Positions 44,919 to 58,000 of a stretch of DNA of 64,000 nucleotides are shown here, piece after piece; within the stretch, counting starts at the first letter, position 1, and each line of letters opens with the position of its first letter. The stretch lies in assembly GCA_004009845.1 (NCBI GenBank), contig RMBW01000046.1, positions 1 to 64,000 on the forward strand, read 5' to 3'. The notes beneath the pieces are model-generated. The model was not told the DNA's origin, did no database searches, and saw only the letters and a program-made list of their open reading frames with translations. The stretch is from Davidsoniella eucalypti. Lineage: Eukaryota > Ascomycota > Sordariomycetes > Microascales > Ceratocystidaceae. A program made the position numbers and the translations under genes.

Positions 44919-47900
44919 CTAATGGCCAGTACGCCCAATAAAAGCGCTATGGGTGTTAACTGGAAGCATGTGGTTATGGAACGAGGTCATCCGTGCCTTC
45001 ATAGATGACGCCTTGGACACATCGATTGGCTTAGGATCGTCATATGATTCAGGCTGGCAGCATTCAGCATACTTGACCAACTTGCTGTTAACCACCTTTT
45101 CCATAGTAATACGCTTCTTCGGGTCTGGGTGCAGCATGCACATGAGTAGCTTACGCAGAACCGCGTTGCGCACAAACTTGTCGAATGGAGCATATGGCAC
45201 AGACGCCATGTCACTAGTGGGGTCTAGGTCGGCGTCAGCACCGGCTTCTTCTACGTCGCTGCCATTGGCTGACGCGCTGACATTTGCTGATGACGTTTCG
45301 GAGGCGTTTGCGGCGCGCTTAGCGAGCTTGGCGTAGTAGCGGTCCCAGCCGGCACCAAGAGCGTCGAACCACTCCTCGCCGGGCTCAGCGCGACGCCACA
45401 GACTGGCTCCCATGACCAGATTGATCATGATGACAGCCGAACCCCAGACATCCAGTGCACGGGGGTCGTAATCGTTCTTCTTGGCCAAGACTTCAGGGGC
45501 GATGTAAGGCTCACTACCACAGATTCCAGGCTTGCAGTAGCGAATTGCACCCATCTGCTGGCCGCAAGCACCTCCAGCCTCGCGTAGACCGGGGTGGATA
45601 CCAGAGAACACCTCAGAAACACCAAAATCGGTAATCTTCAGCTTGGAATCACCCGTGATAAGCAGGTTCTCGAGCTTAATATCACGGTGGGCAATGCCGT
45701 TGGCGTGGAGGTAGTTCACGCCGTGGACAAGTTGCTTGAATAAACACATACGGTCCACTTCGTGAATATCTGAATAATCCTCATCCCTGAAGGAACCAGG
45801 TACGCGCAGGTGACGAGACTCAACAACAGAGAATAGATCGCCACCACGGCAGTACTCCATGACGTGATTCCAGCGGCCCTTGTGCGTACACAAGGCGATA
45901 GTCTCGACAATGTTGGGGTGATGAAGGGATCTCGCAATAGTAAACTCGGACTTGACCTTCTTTTCATATTCGTCGGCCGTATCTTTGTTCGACTTGGTGC
46001 GGAATTCCTTTACTGCAACACACTCGCCACCGTCCTTGCGTACCATGCGCACAACAGTGGAAGTGGCGCCCTTGCCAAGGTGTTGGCCGTGACGACCTAG
46101 TCTGCTCTGATAGCTGAAGTCTTTTGTAAGCTCAGTGGTGATAACCAGGAAATCATCGGGAAGATTGATGCTTAGACGGCGAGCCTTGACGCCAGTGCCA
46201 TTTTCAGCCATGTACGCCCATGGTGATGGGGTGAGTTCTTGTGTAGGCAGAGTAGGAGCATCACAGGGTTGCTTCTGATTCTTAGAGGACGCATCACGTT
46301 GCCGGCTCGCATCGAAACTGTTTGCACGACTGCGGTCGTGTTCTGGTTGCAGCTTGCCATTGTTGTTGTTTCTGGCATGGTTCTTGTCTGAACGGTTGAA
46401 TGGTGACAAGAGACCACTTAGGTGATGATTGCTTGTAGCACGCTTCTTAGAGAAGTCCTGCTTGGTGAACTGAATAGATGATTTGGGTGTTGTAACTGAG
46501 AGTGGTGTAGGCTGTGGAGAAGGGGATGCCAACCCGGCAGCGCCCTGCTGCCGGTGGCTTGGTCGCATAGAGAGATGCATTTCAAAACCGGCTGATCCAG
46601 GCGATGGTGGTGTGACAGAGCGCTGAGACTCTGAAGATCTGTGGAATGAGAAGCGGCGGCTTCCACTGGCTGATTTGAGCGGAGTGTTGATTGAGCTGCT
46701 GGCGTTGGCAGCGTCTGTAGCAATGCTAAAGTCTGTACTGGGTATGGAGTTTTTGCGCCGGGTCAAAAACGACAAACGGCGAGTGAAGGAATTGCTGGAT
46801 TTACGCTTAGACGGAGAAGTGACCTCTGAAGTCTGGGCGTTGGTTGCTGTTGCTATGGATAGCTGGCTCTTGGATGTTGGAACGGCAGCTGGAGTTGCGG
46901 CAGTGGTAGAGGTCGAGGTTGCTGAGCTCTGCTGTTCGAGTTCACCAGAGTTTGAGCGGCGGTTGCTATCTTCAGATTCAGATTCTTCTTCAATGGCTAC
47001 AGGTAGCTCGCTATATGCGTTTTGGCGTGGAGAATGTTTTGATGGAGAGATTGGGAAGATGAAGTCGGCAGGTGAAGGAGTTGCAGCAGGATCTATATAT
47101 AAAGGTAGCAAGTGTTTGTTAGCGCAGATCTATTGTAAGGATACGTGAAGTGAATGGTATAAGTATAGGTGAATGAGGCTTGTTGTCTTTGACGCTGATA
47201 TGAATGCCAAGACAAGCCAAGATATAATCGACGAAGACAGGATAAGACAAGACAAGCCTAGGAGAAATTTGTCGTTCAAACACTAGAAGATAAATAGCGT
47301 AAAAAAAAAAGAATTTGGTGTGATAAATATCCCAAATAGGCACGAATTAGTGCAAGTTGAAGATAGTAGTACGGCCAATCAGGTGAACGCAGTGTTTTGC
47401 CATGAGGGCGCCGGCCATAGGTCGGAAACACCGCGCCCAGACGTCATAAGCCGTACTATGATGGTGTAATTTTAGATCTAAACTTGAGGGCTCTAGTGGG
47501 TGACTGGCCTAAATTGGCGTCAAGAAAAGTCGATAAGCTTCCAGTGGCAATTATAGCGTACAGGCCTGATTCCTGGATAGACCACTAGGCCGCCTGAACT
47601 ACAGGGGGTGACGGGGCTCAATTGATTATTCTCCAGGCCTAATTCGCCATTAAATTTCAAGTCTTACCTGCTTGCATACTATGGGCGAAATAGCACAAGC
47701 AAAGTTAAGTTAGAAAAAGAATGAAAAAAAGAGCCAAGAAATTCAAAAGGCCAAAAAGCCAAGAGCCAAAAGGTCGCAACCAGAATTCCAGCCTTTACAA
47801 ATGACGCACCTGAATTCCGGTTGCGACATTTGACAAGCTACCTCGATTAAACGATGAATTGGTGGAAACGAGCAATGGTGCTTTTTTAATCTTGCTAGTG

Positions 47901-48267
47901 CAAATGAGGGAAGAAACGAAAGAGAAAAGGGCGTCTCGTCTTAGATTTAGTGGTCTTGTCGAAACAAATGCTTGGCCTTGGCTCTTGTCGATGTCTTGTC
48001 TATATGCAAAGATATAGTGTTGTCTAGTGTAGTGTAGTGTTGTATACTAGATACCATAGGATATTTGTTTGTGCATATGTGAGAGTCCAGCCATGATATT
48101 CACCTCATGGTGACTATGAGAGAGCCAGTAAAGGAACGAGTGTCTCATGTTCTATGTATGGCATATAACACACACATATGCACAAACATAGGCCCTAACT
48201 GCAATATTGTGACTGGCTACTTACCGGTGATGGCCGAAGCTCTGAGAGGAATATCGATTGCAGCCAT
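44919..48267 (-). CDS. HAL/NPR1-type serine/threonine protein kinase
   Basis: Kinase of the fungal-specific group containing yeast Sat4/Hal4, Hal5 and Npr1, which stabilise nutrient and K+ transporters at the plasma membrane. Exon 1 (48267-48225, ATG in ACAATGG) encodes MAAIDIPLRASAIT. It joins in phase over a 1132-nt intron to exon 2 (47092-44919): 738 residues. The first 340 residues are Ser/Thr/Gln-rich and probably disordered. The kinase domain (about 345-690) has LGKGATSTVVRM (glycine loop), VAVKEF (Lys), HHPNIVETIALC, HRDIKLEN (about 481), DFGVSE (about 501) and SEPYIAPEVL. The family segment TELTKDFSYQSRLGRHGQ precedes it. An acidic Ala/Ser insert (about 610-640) interrupts the C-lobe. 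Exon 1 is inferred from splice signals because exon 2 has no nearby ATG. Exact subfamily function is inferred. Confidence 0.9.
47093..48224 (-). other. Long first intron of the kinase gene
   Basis: 1132 nt between donor GTAAGTAGCC and acceptor TATATATAG. It carries a CT-rich stretch near the 3' end (about 47130-47300) and the imperfect inverted repeat at 47773-47827. A second promoter inside it, or exon 1 being misplaced, cannot be excluded. Confidence 0.55.
47773..47827. repeat. Imperfect inverted repeat in the kinase intron
   Basis: Left arm gtcgcaaccagaattccag (47773-47791) and right arm ctgaattccggttgcgac (47810-47827) are near-perfect inverse complements, with one substitution and one extra base, around an 18-nt loop. 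It could fold as a hairpin in RNA or mark a cis element or an eroded transposon end. Confidence 0.8.
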
Positions 48268-51200
48268 TGTATCAGCTGGAAGTGGGAGTGCTGTATATTA
48301 TTTCGAAGTCGTATAATCAAGAATATGGAGATCGATGATCGAATAGGCGAAAGATTTGGCCGTATAGTGAGGATGTGTTTGGAGCCCCAGGGGTTTAGGG
48401 ACAAAAGGGCGCGCGAATTAAAGTGTTTACAGTGAGAGACAGACACACTCGGCGGTCCGTCTCGAGCGGTTTGCTGCTAGATTTGGTCGTGCAAGGTCGG
48501 GATTTTTGGGTGAGAAATGAAGGTCGACAGGGTCGAGTCGAACAGTGTCGTGTATTGCTCGTACTGTACATAGACAGCTAAATTTGGTTGTAATAAACTG
48601 TGCGTAGAAAGATCAACACCGACAAGCCGATGCGGAAGAGAGGCGAGCAAATAGGAAGAGGAAAAAAATAAGGATAAGACAGCCTACAATTGGTTGGACG
48701 GGAGGGCAGAGTTAATCATGTGTGTAAGTAGAGAAATTTGCTTTAGATAGACGAGAAGCAAAAACACTCTACAGTCGAATGTATGGAGGAGGAAGTGATG
48801 AGAAATAAGGACACAGGTGTAAAAGAAGAAGAAAAGAAAAAAAAGAAGTATAAGGAGTTTTCAAAAGAGCAAGGCAGTCCAAGATAAGAACAAACGTTAA
48901 GAGCAGCAGTTACTAGATAAAACTTCGTCTTAGTTGCTATGTTTTTGTGCTTGGGTCTCTTTTTTTCTCCCAGCGGGGGAAGCCACCAAGAAAAAGAAAA
49001 AGAGGCGAGCAAGAAAGAAGACGGATGAAAAAGGAACCGGAAAGTAAACACCAATCAAATCAATGACCTTTGCTACACGCCCCCAGTGAGATAGATAGAG
49101 AAAGAACAAGCTTGCGACGGCAACTGCGACTACGACTGTAACTCTGCTATAAGAATAAGAGGAAGAAGAGCAAGCGCTGCCAATTTTCCGGTAGTCTTCT
49201 TTTTTTTTTCTTGTAAATAAATTCAGAAAAAAGAGAGCAGCGGGAGGCGGAAATCGGAGTGTTGAGTTCTATTATTGGTGGGTTTAAGCTAATTTTGTGG
49301 GTCTTCCGGGCTTTCATGCAGCGGTCGCGGTTTCGTTATAAGTTCTGGAAGGAGCAAGGAACGCAATCAATACTAAAAAAGATGGGATATAGCAAAAATG
49401 CGTGCAAATTGGTCTAGGAAATGTCCTAAGCAACAACTGCGGCTAGTTCAAGCAACAACTTTGTCTCAGCACATTTCAGGGCACAGCCAGAGTGGGGCTC
49501 TGAATGCAGCTTGGTAGTTGCAGCAAGCTAGCCTGCAATAAACCAACCACAGCAGGAGGAAGGAGGCCTGTATGTTGCAGCAGCTTTGATATTGTGATCT
49601 TTGGTCTTGTTTTTGTGGTTGTTTTCAAATGTGCTTCTGTTGCAAAGCAACCGTCCGTGCTAGGAAGGCAGCGGGGAGAGTTAAAGGGAAGGGTCAGTCA
49701 AGCCAAGGTAGGAGCGACAAAGAGGAATCCTCTGGGGTTTCGCTCTTATTTCTCGCACGAGAAGCAGCCAAACACAGAGAAAAAGAAAAGAAACTTCTCG
49801 CGAGGTTTAGCCGGGACGACTAGGGGATCCAGAGCGTTCCTCTAATTCCGGCTTCGAGTTTTGGCCTCTGGGCTTCTGGCTTGAAGAGGAGCCCGAGGGA
49901 AGGCAAGATGGCAAGTTGCTGACAACGAGAAGAGGAATTTCTCCGGCAACAGACACAGCCTTCGATAAGTTCCCCGGCCCTGACTGGCTTCGTAGGCTTC
50001 GTAGGCTTCTTTAGGTCTGCTAAGCGATAACGGCGATAGACAAAACTACGGAGCAGGAGGCAAGCGGGCTGGACTGTAGTTATCGTAGTGGCCACTGTTG
50101 TTTACGGTATACTACTGAAGCAAGGATCGCGAATGGCAGCACGACAGGGTCAAGGGTTCTGGGAGAGAAAGAAATCGATATAAGACAAAGACAAGTAGAA
50201 ACAAACAAGGTAACAAAGAGTAAGAAGGGAAGAGGGACACGGCCTCTAGATCTAACGATGAAAGCTGAAGGATGGAAATGACGACGTTGGCTGAAGCATT
50301 GATCAGAACGTGCGCGCGGGGAAGGCCAGTTTGTAGAAGAGAATAGATGGCCTAGGCTTTGATCTGATATGGCTGTGATATCAGCTTTCTCCAGGCAATA
50401 AACACTGAAGAGGCAGACGAAGAACAGAAGACTCTGGCTTTCGCATGTGATATGATGTGGTGAGGAGTTTGAAGCTGTGAAAAGATACACGATAGACAAA
50501 CAAGATATCAAGAGGGCGGGATATACAATGTGTTTATATGTAAGTTGCTCTACTCTATCTACTCCAATACAGTATAACCGATTTATATTCTATCTACACA
50601 TATATCTACATCTCTGAGAGTTTATGTACGAGAAACAAACACGGCGTAAACCAACTTACACGCACGCCCCTCGTGAGCTGCAATAAATATATCCATCTCC
50701 GTCTTGTTAGGTGTGCCTAAAAATCATCAGCCGGAAGGCCAAGACTGGCATTGTTCTTGGCAGTTATGGGCGGAATATAACTTCAGTGACCTCGGACATA
50801 TCAGTTCTTTCTGTGATGGTGATATAAATATCAGAGACGTCTTAGTTGGCTTTGAGCTGCATCTTTGATGACAGATGTTCTGGTTTGTAACAGTGCTATC
50901 AGAGCAAACCCAATAACATATCTGTATACATATCATGATAACCAACTTTCTCTTATGTTCTTCTGCGGGTACATGTAAATTCAGTGCATATGAAATATAA
51001 TGTTTGCATGACAAGACCCGTCTATTCCGCATGGAAATACATACATACCTTGTCTTTCGTAACTGAATTCCGCCTCGGTCTTACTGTAAAGAATTCTTCT
51101 CGGCATCAAGTTATGGCACCGGATTTCTCGTAAAGCCCCAGGCAGCGATTATTTTCACTCTTTGCATTATCTGTTTCTTTGTCTCGCTTTAAGCAGAAAA

Positions 51201-51904
51201 AGAGTTTCAGCAGTGGTCTATAGAACCAAAGTATTTCCTTGTATAAAGCCATGAAAAAGCCTGTGCGTGCAGCTTACATAGTACAGCGTCTATTCTCTGT
51301 CGTGTGCATAATGCTCATGAGTTGACGGTGAGGAAGTGTATAAGATAACAGAAACGATATTCTTGTGTCAACCCGAAAGTGCCTGCCAAGTCGCCATCAT
51401 TATTGTCATTGGACCTGTTTTGTATTTATTATTGTTAAAGATTGACGTGAAATAGGAGTTGATACGCAATTTGGGTCACAAGCCAACAACCCTACATGTA
51501 AAAGGAAGTTGATCTTTGAAGTCAATAAACAGCTTCCCATCTTATTGCTCCTGATCTAAATGCCAAGACTTCTAAGCTGTAGGAACCTTGAGTTGTCAAG
51601 CAAAGTCCGCTTCTTGGCGTCCAAAGTTGTTGGTCCTTCAGATCTTTTGTTAGTTACGCTGATTTTAGCATCTGAGAAAGCTTATAGAAAGAAACACAAC
51701 CCACGTAATTCTTTGCGGCTCCCCAAAAAAAAAATACATATCTTCAGTTCGAAGGGGGTCATGTGAACGGTCATTGATTAGTTTGCCTTGGCAGAAACAA
51801 ACGAGAACTCAGCCAAGCAATCAGGCGTAGATGCTGATAGGAGGAAGTCGGGGTTATGCGTATGAGTATTATTTCTCTATAGTACATGTGTATACATCTC
51901 TCTT
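48268..51904. other. Gene-free interval, left part (kinase upstream)
   Basis: About 3.6 kb. It begins with the presumed promoter of the kinase, with purine-rich and pyrimidine-rich patches (about 48780-49060 and 49140-49260). The open frames at 49504-49845 and 50080-50511 are low complexity or lack any domain and overlap frames on the other strand. No gene is supported. Confidence 0.5.
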
Positions 51905-52099
51905 CTAGGAGATGCCAAGACCCAGACCGAAGTTCGTGACTGGCTTTGCTGGCTCATGTTTGAAGATCATAATAGCATGTTGATAGAACCCGCAGTTTCG
52001 ATAGTAAGCACCAGCGAATGAGTCTTTGGGCTTCATCAGGCGCCCTTGACGTGCACTGTCTTGCCGCGTTTCTATTCCGGGAGCACTGCTATAGAACAT
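51905..52099 (-). CDS. Possible 64-residue small ORF
   Basis: I do not recognise it. ATG at 52099 has a favourable ACCATG context. The frame reads MFYSSAPGIETRQDSARQGR and ends NFGLGLGIS at a TAG. It has even amino-acid composition, unlike the low-complexity frames around it, but no domain, intron or homologue I can name. Chance is quite possible. Confidence 0.2.
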   Translation of the reverse strand: MFYSSAPGIETRQDSARQGRLMKPKDSFAGAYYRNCGFYQHAIMIFKHEPAKPVTNFGLGLGIS

Positions 52100-55000
52100 G
52101 GTAATATTTGTTTATTTTCTTTTTCCGGTTCTTCTATTCGGAGAGGCTAAGCAAGACGAACGCGCCAGCGCCTGAAATGCGATTGGCGATGCCAAGAATA
52201 AACATTGATATGCTGTGATACTTGCGGTTTCTAGATCTTGGCAATTCTCAGATTAGGCCTTGTTTCTTGACGGAACGGGAGCTCAACGGAAAAAGGACCT
52301 ACGGCAGGCAAGGTTTCATTTGGCGGTGTCTCTTGTCGTAATGATATCTTGGCAGGCCGCTCACTGTGCTGTGTGATGGTGAGAGCAGCTGTACATATAT
52401 CTGTGATTATACTTGTTCAAGTCATACAAGTAAGAACATAACGGCGGCAGCTCTTATACAAAAATAGCCTAGTCGGGCAGCCTGACTGTAGCTCTTCCTT
52501 TCTTACATATTCACTTACAATTGTTGTTACATGAGTCCTTGGCATTGTTTCCTTTTTCGATTGTCACAAAATCACTGCCGGGCTTGGCATGCTTGAGATG
52601 TCTCTGGAGATGTCTCTGCTTATTAACACTGGCGCAAAGCCGTAGCAACTGTAATTCTGCTGCCTCCAGAGATACGGTTTTCTGATTTTGTCTTTTTTCG
52701 GTCCTCGGCAATACTTGCAGGACGTTTGAGAAATACCAAAAAATATATTAAAAAATACATCAAATCAAATAAAGGAGAGAGATAAGGCTACGGTGTTCAG
52801 GCTCAAATTTCCAGCAAGCAGCGTTGCAGCAAATCTGAGAGCAGATAAAAATACCACTAAAAAGATATGTCGTGGCAAACAACCATCAAATCCGTCTCTG
52901 CGAGCAAGCTCCGAGCCTTTTGGGGCCAGGCCAGTCTTTTTTCCTCCTTTGATATCGCCATGAGCACTACAGGCCATGTATGTATACATAGTACATTGAT
53001 GCCAGCTGAAACGGATTGTTGCACTTCCTCGAAATCCAGTCCTCAATCTTATCGTGTTTCCGCATTGTATGTCTCTTGCGTTTGTGGGCATGATCAAAGC
53101 TAAGATATATGACACGCCAGACCGGAATAGAAGTCTCAAAGCCTCACCTTATTATAGTACGGACAGCGGAAAAAACAAGACAACAGGATATAGAGAGAGG
53201 AAATAAGAAAGAGGCTCTGGAGAAACTCGGGCCTAAGAATTCATTTTCACATGGAGCTTTAATAGCTCTGAACTAATACTAGCTTTCTAAAGAGAATTTC
53301 TAACGTATTAACTAGCTAAGGAAAAAAAAATACAATTATAAATCAAAAGCTGGTACCGTCTTGGTTTCCAATAGCGTAGAGAAGAAAGAGCGCGCTTTCC
53401 TAATTCATACATGTAGCTCAATGACCCCATAGACCGCCTGTAAGTTTCAACTAGACCGCCTAACAATCTACATACCCGCCTCCAAAACTCGGTAACGAGC
53501 TACTATAGTTTACTAAGGAATCGCCAAGTTCGGCCCTTTTCAACCAGGCGTTCGTTTTCTTACCCACGCTTACAACTAGTTCAAGTTTCAGTATTAGCTT
53601 CAGAGGATGTTTCTAGTTGTAGATTAGACGGTCTAAATAAACCGGCCAGAGCCTCAAATGCTCTTGCTCTTGCTCTTATAACCTCGTATAAATCAATTTG
53701 TTATCCGCCCATCCGGGAACGCCATCTTTCTTATTTTCTTTGTATTCTTCCCAGCCAAAGAACAAACAAACGAGCCAACCTTTTCTAGGTTCTCCTGAGC
53801 TCCAATGCAAGGTCTCAAACTCAGCTCTACGGATACACTCTCCTAAGTGTCCCAGGTTGAAATATGCACAAAGTTGCTAGTTGTAAGATATGTATACCAT
53901 AAAAGACCGGTCTGTAATGTTTTCCGAGTGCTTATTCCCAGACCCAGGTCTGAACAAGCCAGCTCGGTGTAATTATTTCAAAGTTATCAGAAGAACTAAG
54001 TGTTGGCACTAGATGTCGGCAACCCAGCACGGCAACTAGTTCTTTCTCTCTGTCCTGTTTGATCTCCGTGTTTCCGTCTTCCGTTCACGGTAGTTGCACA
54101 TGGTCTTGGTCGTCGTCATAGACTCCAAGCAGCTGACCTTTTTTGTCTGTATTTGGTGACTATTCTTCAGCTTATTAGTTGTATACGGATACTTTCATTC
54201 TTCTTACGAACATGTGCTTTTGTTAGCCAGGCGTTAAGCGCAACTAAAGTGGCAAAAACAAGCACGGTGTCGTTCTTTTCGTTCCGTCACTCCTTTTCTG
54301 TATGAGAATGGCCCGTGTTAAATAGCGAATTCCGCCCTCTCTTGTTTTACTGCTGTCAGCAGTTGTTCGTCCATTTGTCAACGCTATATTTGTAACACGT
54401 GACCTGTCTCCCGATCCTGTTAGCAAAACATGGGAAAAATAAATTCTAAATTACTGAACAAGCACATGTCAACACATATTTTTCTATTGGACAGCAAAGA
54501 AGAACGTCACGAGCAATATAAAACCAGCAAGGTCACTCGTGCAGACTTTGAAAGTAGTGGGAGGATGAAATGGGAAGAATAAAAGTTACATTCTCGTATC
54601 TTATTTCCTAAGCTCGTTCGAAGGTTTTTTTTTTTTTTTAGTTTCCGGCCGATAGACTATATTCGGAGTTTAGCAAACTTACAGATAGAGAAAACACCGT
54701 GCCAGAAACATACTATGCAACAGCTCTAAGAATTCCTTGAGCTTCCAAATGGCAAAAAAAAACATGTAGGTAATATACATCATACAGTCCAAAACTATCC
54801 TGCCAAGCCGGCCATTTCCATATACATAGTTAACGCTTCTTGAAGTCACAGCATCATCATCATGGCCACAAGAGCTTTTGCTAAAAAAGAGGGGAGAAGT
54901 ATTCAAAGGAGTAAGTCAAATATGAGGCGTACTAATGTATTAGTACATCCGCATCCTTGTGCCTTTTCCCCAATTTTACCAGAGTGGTGATTTTTGATCT

Positions 55001-58000
55001 GGGGTTGATTATGATCTCTCGTTTGATTGCACTTGAATTGGACCAAAATAAGGGCGGGGAAAAATCGGCGCCATTCTAGATTTCATTCCTTAGCTGCAAA
55101 TAAATCAAACAAAGATGTCTAGATGACTAAAAGAGAAAAGCTGAGGATGTCTCTTGCTAGGATTTCGCTACTGAAACAACGGAGGAAATAGAGGAACACC
55201 ACAAAGCTTCCGTCCTTTTTTTGGCGGCGGGTCCATCAATATACCTGTCAACCCTAACAAATACATTTTGTTGCCATACTTGCAATAACTCGGGCAAATA
55301 AAACAGCATATCCACTTGATGTCGTCACTTATATCCTACAAACAGTGTTCAAAGAGTTTAAGGAGATAAAACATACCCTCGCATTCGAGTTATTGAATCC
55401 CCGGCCCGGTGATTTTCTCAGAATCACACTAGTACATTGGTTGTCAACCTTCTCTCTTTCATTCCCCCGAAAACTAAATCTGCCGAGATAGCTGTGGCGG
55501 GATTACGTCTTGGGTACTAGTAGCTACGGACCTATACTAGGGAATAAAAAACCTTTCTCGGTCTAGATAGCCTGCGGGAAACAATGTTGCGTTGTCTTAT
55601 CTCTCTGCTGCAGCTTCGGATTATTGAGTGTCCCAAATGAGAAGACAAATATCAGTACACGTTCCTGGGTTATCTTTGTAATAATTATGAAGATTTTCAA
55701 TACACATTAGGGTTATGAGATTATGAGATACGTAACCTGACATGAATAATCTTGGAAAGTATCACAGCCAAGACTCGACGCCAAAATATGTACGTAGCCT
55801 GTTAAGTTCCGTTTGTGTGAATATACATGCGCTCCGTCTACATGTACTTATCATCGCTTGCTTTCCTCACCAATTTAGCATGTACTCTACTGACGTGGAA
55901 TGTCCTATTCTTGGCCTGCATTCGGCATGTTGGTGCAACATGTATACAGCCAAGAACCTTATGCCATTGTGTGTACTAGATTACAACTTACTTAAGCTGT
56001 ACTGGCTTTTATATCTTTGCGCTTCTCCATTCATAGTCTTACATAGCCGGGGCTCACGTAACGTTGAGCCTAGCTTGTTATACCAAGACCATGAGGAATG
56101 CATCCCAAGATCTTGGCAACGACAGCTGCATTTATTTCTGATACAAGGACAAGACCACTGCTAGAGGTACTCTTGCTAAGATAGATATACGAATAAACTA
56201 ACGTAAAGTAGCCAAGGCGGATTGTAGAAACGCCAAGATATATTGGCGGACTGCCAAGTAGTCGAAGAGAGTCAGAGAATTGAAGCCAAGAAAACAACTC
56301 CACTGATTCACAACGGCCTAGATATGTAGTGTACGTGTACGTTTATTTTGTTTATGATGTCTCTTCCCATATATGTTTAAAAGTGGCAAGGAAGGTCCTT
56401 TTTTAATCTGCTGTAATCTTGGCATGTTGGAAAGTGAACTGAGTTTAGCCGCCCTTTTTGTTTCTTTAACAACGAACATAATGATTGACACACAATATGT
56501 CGTCTTTGGAGGCCAATGTCCATATCATGGCTTGGCATCGAGACTATCACGCAAGCTTACCTATTGCTTTCAATTGCTCGATTGCTATATTGCCTCCCTC
56601 CCACGTTTTCTTGATTCTTGCTTCTTCTTTCTTGAACCCACGGAACAAAAACGTTAGTATTGAATCATAAGCAGCCCGTTGTCTCGAGTCTACTAGAGTC
56701 GTATTTTCTTTGAGTTCTATCTCTTTCACCCCACGGAGTCGGTTGGGATTTGGGGAATTTTCCTCTTTGTACGTATGCTCTCCATGTGGTAAGTCGGTCA
56801 GTGTTCCATTCGTATTAAAGTGTGATATCATCTGGACGAACGGAACGGTCGATTAAAGGACAGTACGTGTTTTTTTTTTCTATTTGCTGAGACTGTGATC
56901 TTTCCTTGTTGATTTTTATATATTTTTTATACCGATGTAAGTCATGCATTGCATTACATATTCAGAGACATATTTTTCTGTCTCATGAAAAGCCTCATCG
57001 GTAAATATTCACTGGCTGTAATCTGTACTTCCTGGCTTTGTTCGCTACAAGGAATTTTGAACAGAGAATATTAGATATGAGATGTGCAAGCTGAAAACCC
57101 TTTGATCTAGAGTCACTCTATATACACAGGTCGTTGATCTCAATGTACAAACTATAGGGGATGGGGGCGTATATAATTGGAGATGTACAAAAAACCCATT
57201 CCGTATAGAATAAGGAGATACCGAGATATATTGGATAATTGGAGACCACTGGCCTCACCTAATGCATCGTCTCCCTGGAGGACAAGAAGAGCAAGTAATG
57301 CAAGAACCTTGAATACCCGAACTCTGCATGTAGGGGAAAAACAAACAGCAGAACAAAACTTCATGATATTACACAGACAGCGACACCCTCCTACAGATAC
57401 ATATGTATAGTGGATTGGACTATAGATTTATCGATCAAGCAGAGCTTGGTATTGAGGGCCGTTCTTCGGGTACGAAGGAAAAGAGGGGGATAATAGAGCC
57501 ATATAATCGGAACATGTAAGCATCAATGGAGGAAGCGCCTGATCTGTCTTTCGTTGCATCGGCCCGTTTCCTCTCATTGTCTTTGAGGGCGCTTCTTCTC
57601 TTTACTCTAATATAGTGGTTGGATAGTAGAAGTACGATGAAAAATCACAAGCCTGACCAGACCCGTCCACGAGTTCCAAGAGCTATCACGCTCCCGTATT
57701 GAATGAGCGTCTCTTTCTTTTATTTTCCATCTTATAGGATCTGGTAGATGGCTGACTGCAACATTGTAAAGCAGCCCTGAAAAGAAAAAAAAGAAAAAAA
57801 GAGAAAACAACTATGGCACAAAAACTTCTAAAGACTGTGATCGACTTTAAAGAAAAAAGAGCTGACTATGAGTATCCTGATTGCTCCATGTATGGTAGCA
57901 TCTCTGAAAACAAAAAGAAGATATTGTACCTTTCCATGGAACTCTTGCTAGCTATCCTTATCAAGAAACAAAGAAAAAAACGATGGATTTTGTTTTCCCA

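Noticed and set aside
47093..47111. Apparent start of the kinase just upstream of exon 2
   Set aside because: It is a TTG codon inside the intron 3' end; a proper ATG exon with consensus donor lies at 48267.
49504..50511. Frames of 91-143 codons upstream of the kinase
   Set aside because: No domains, biased composition, mutually overlapping on both strands; they look like promoter or leader DNA.
55742..56164. 140-codon plus-strand frame in the gene-free interval
   Set aside because: Cys/Leu/His-rich chance composition with no recognisable segment or splice partner.
57152..57364. Minus-strand frame with a signal-like start
   Set aside because: Hydrophobic leader only, and no downstream exon could be joined.
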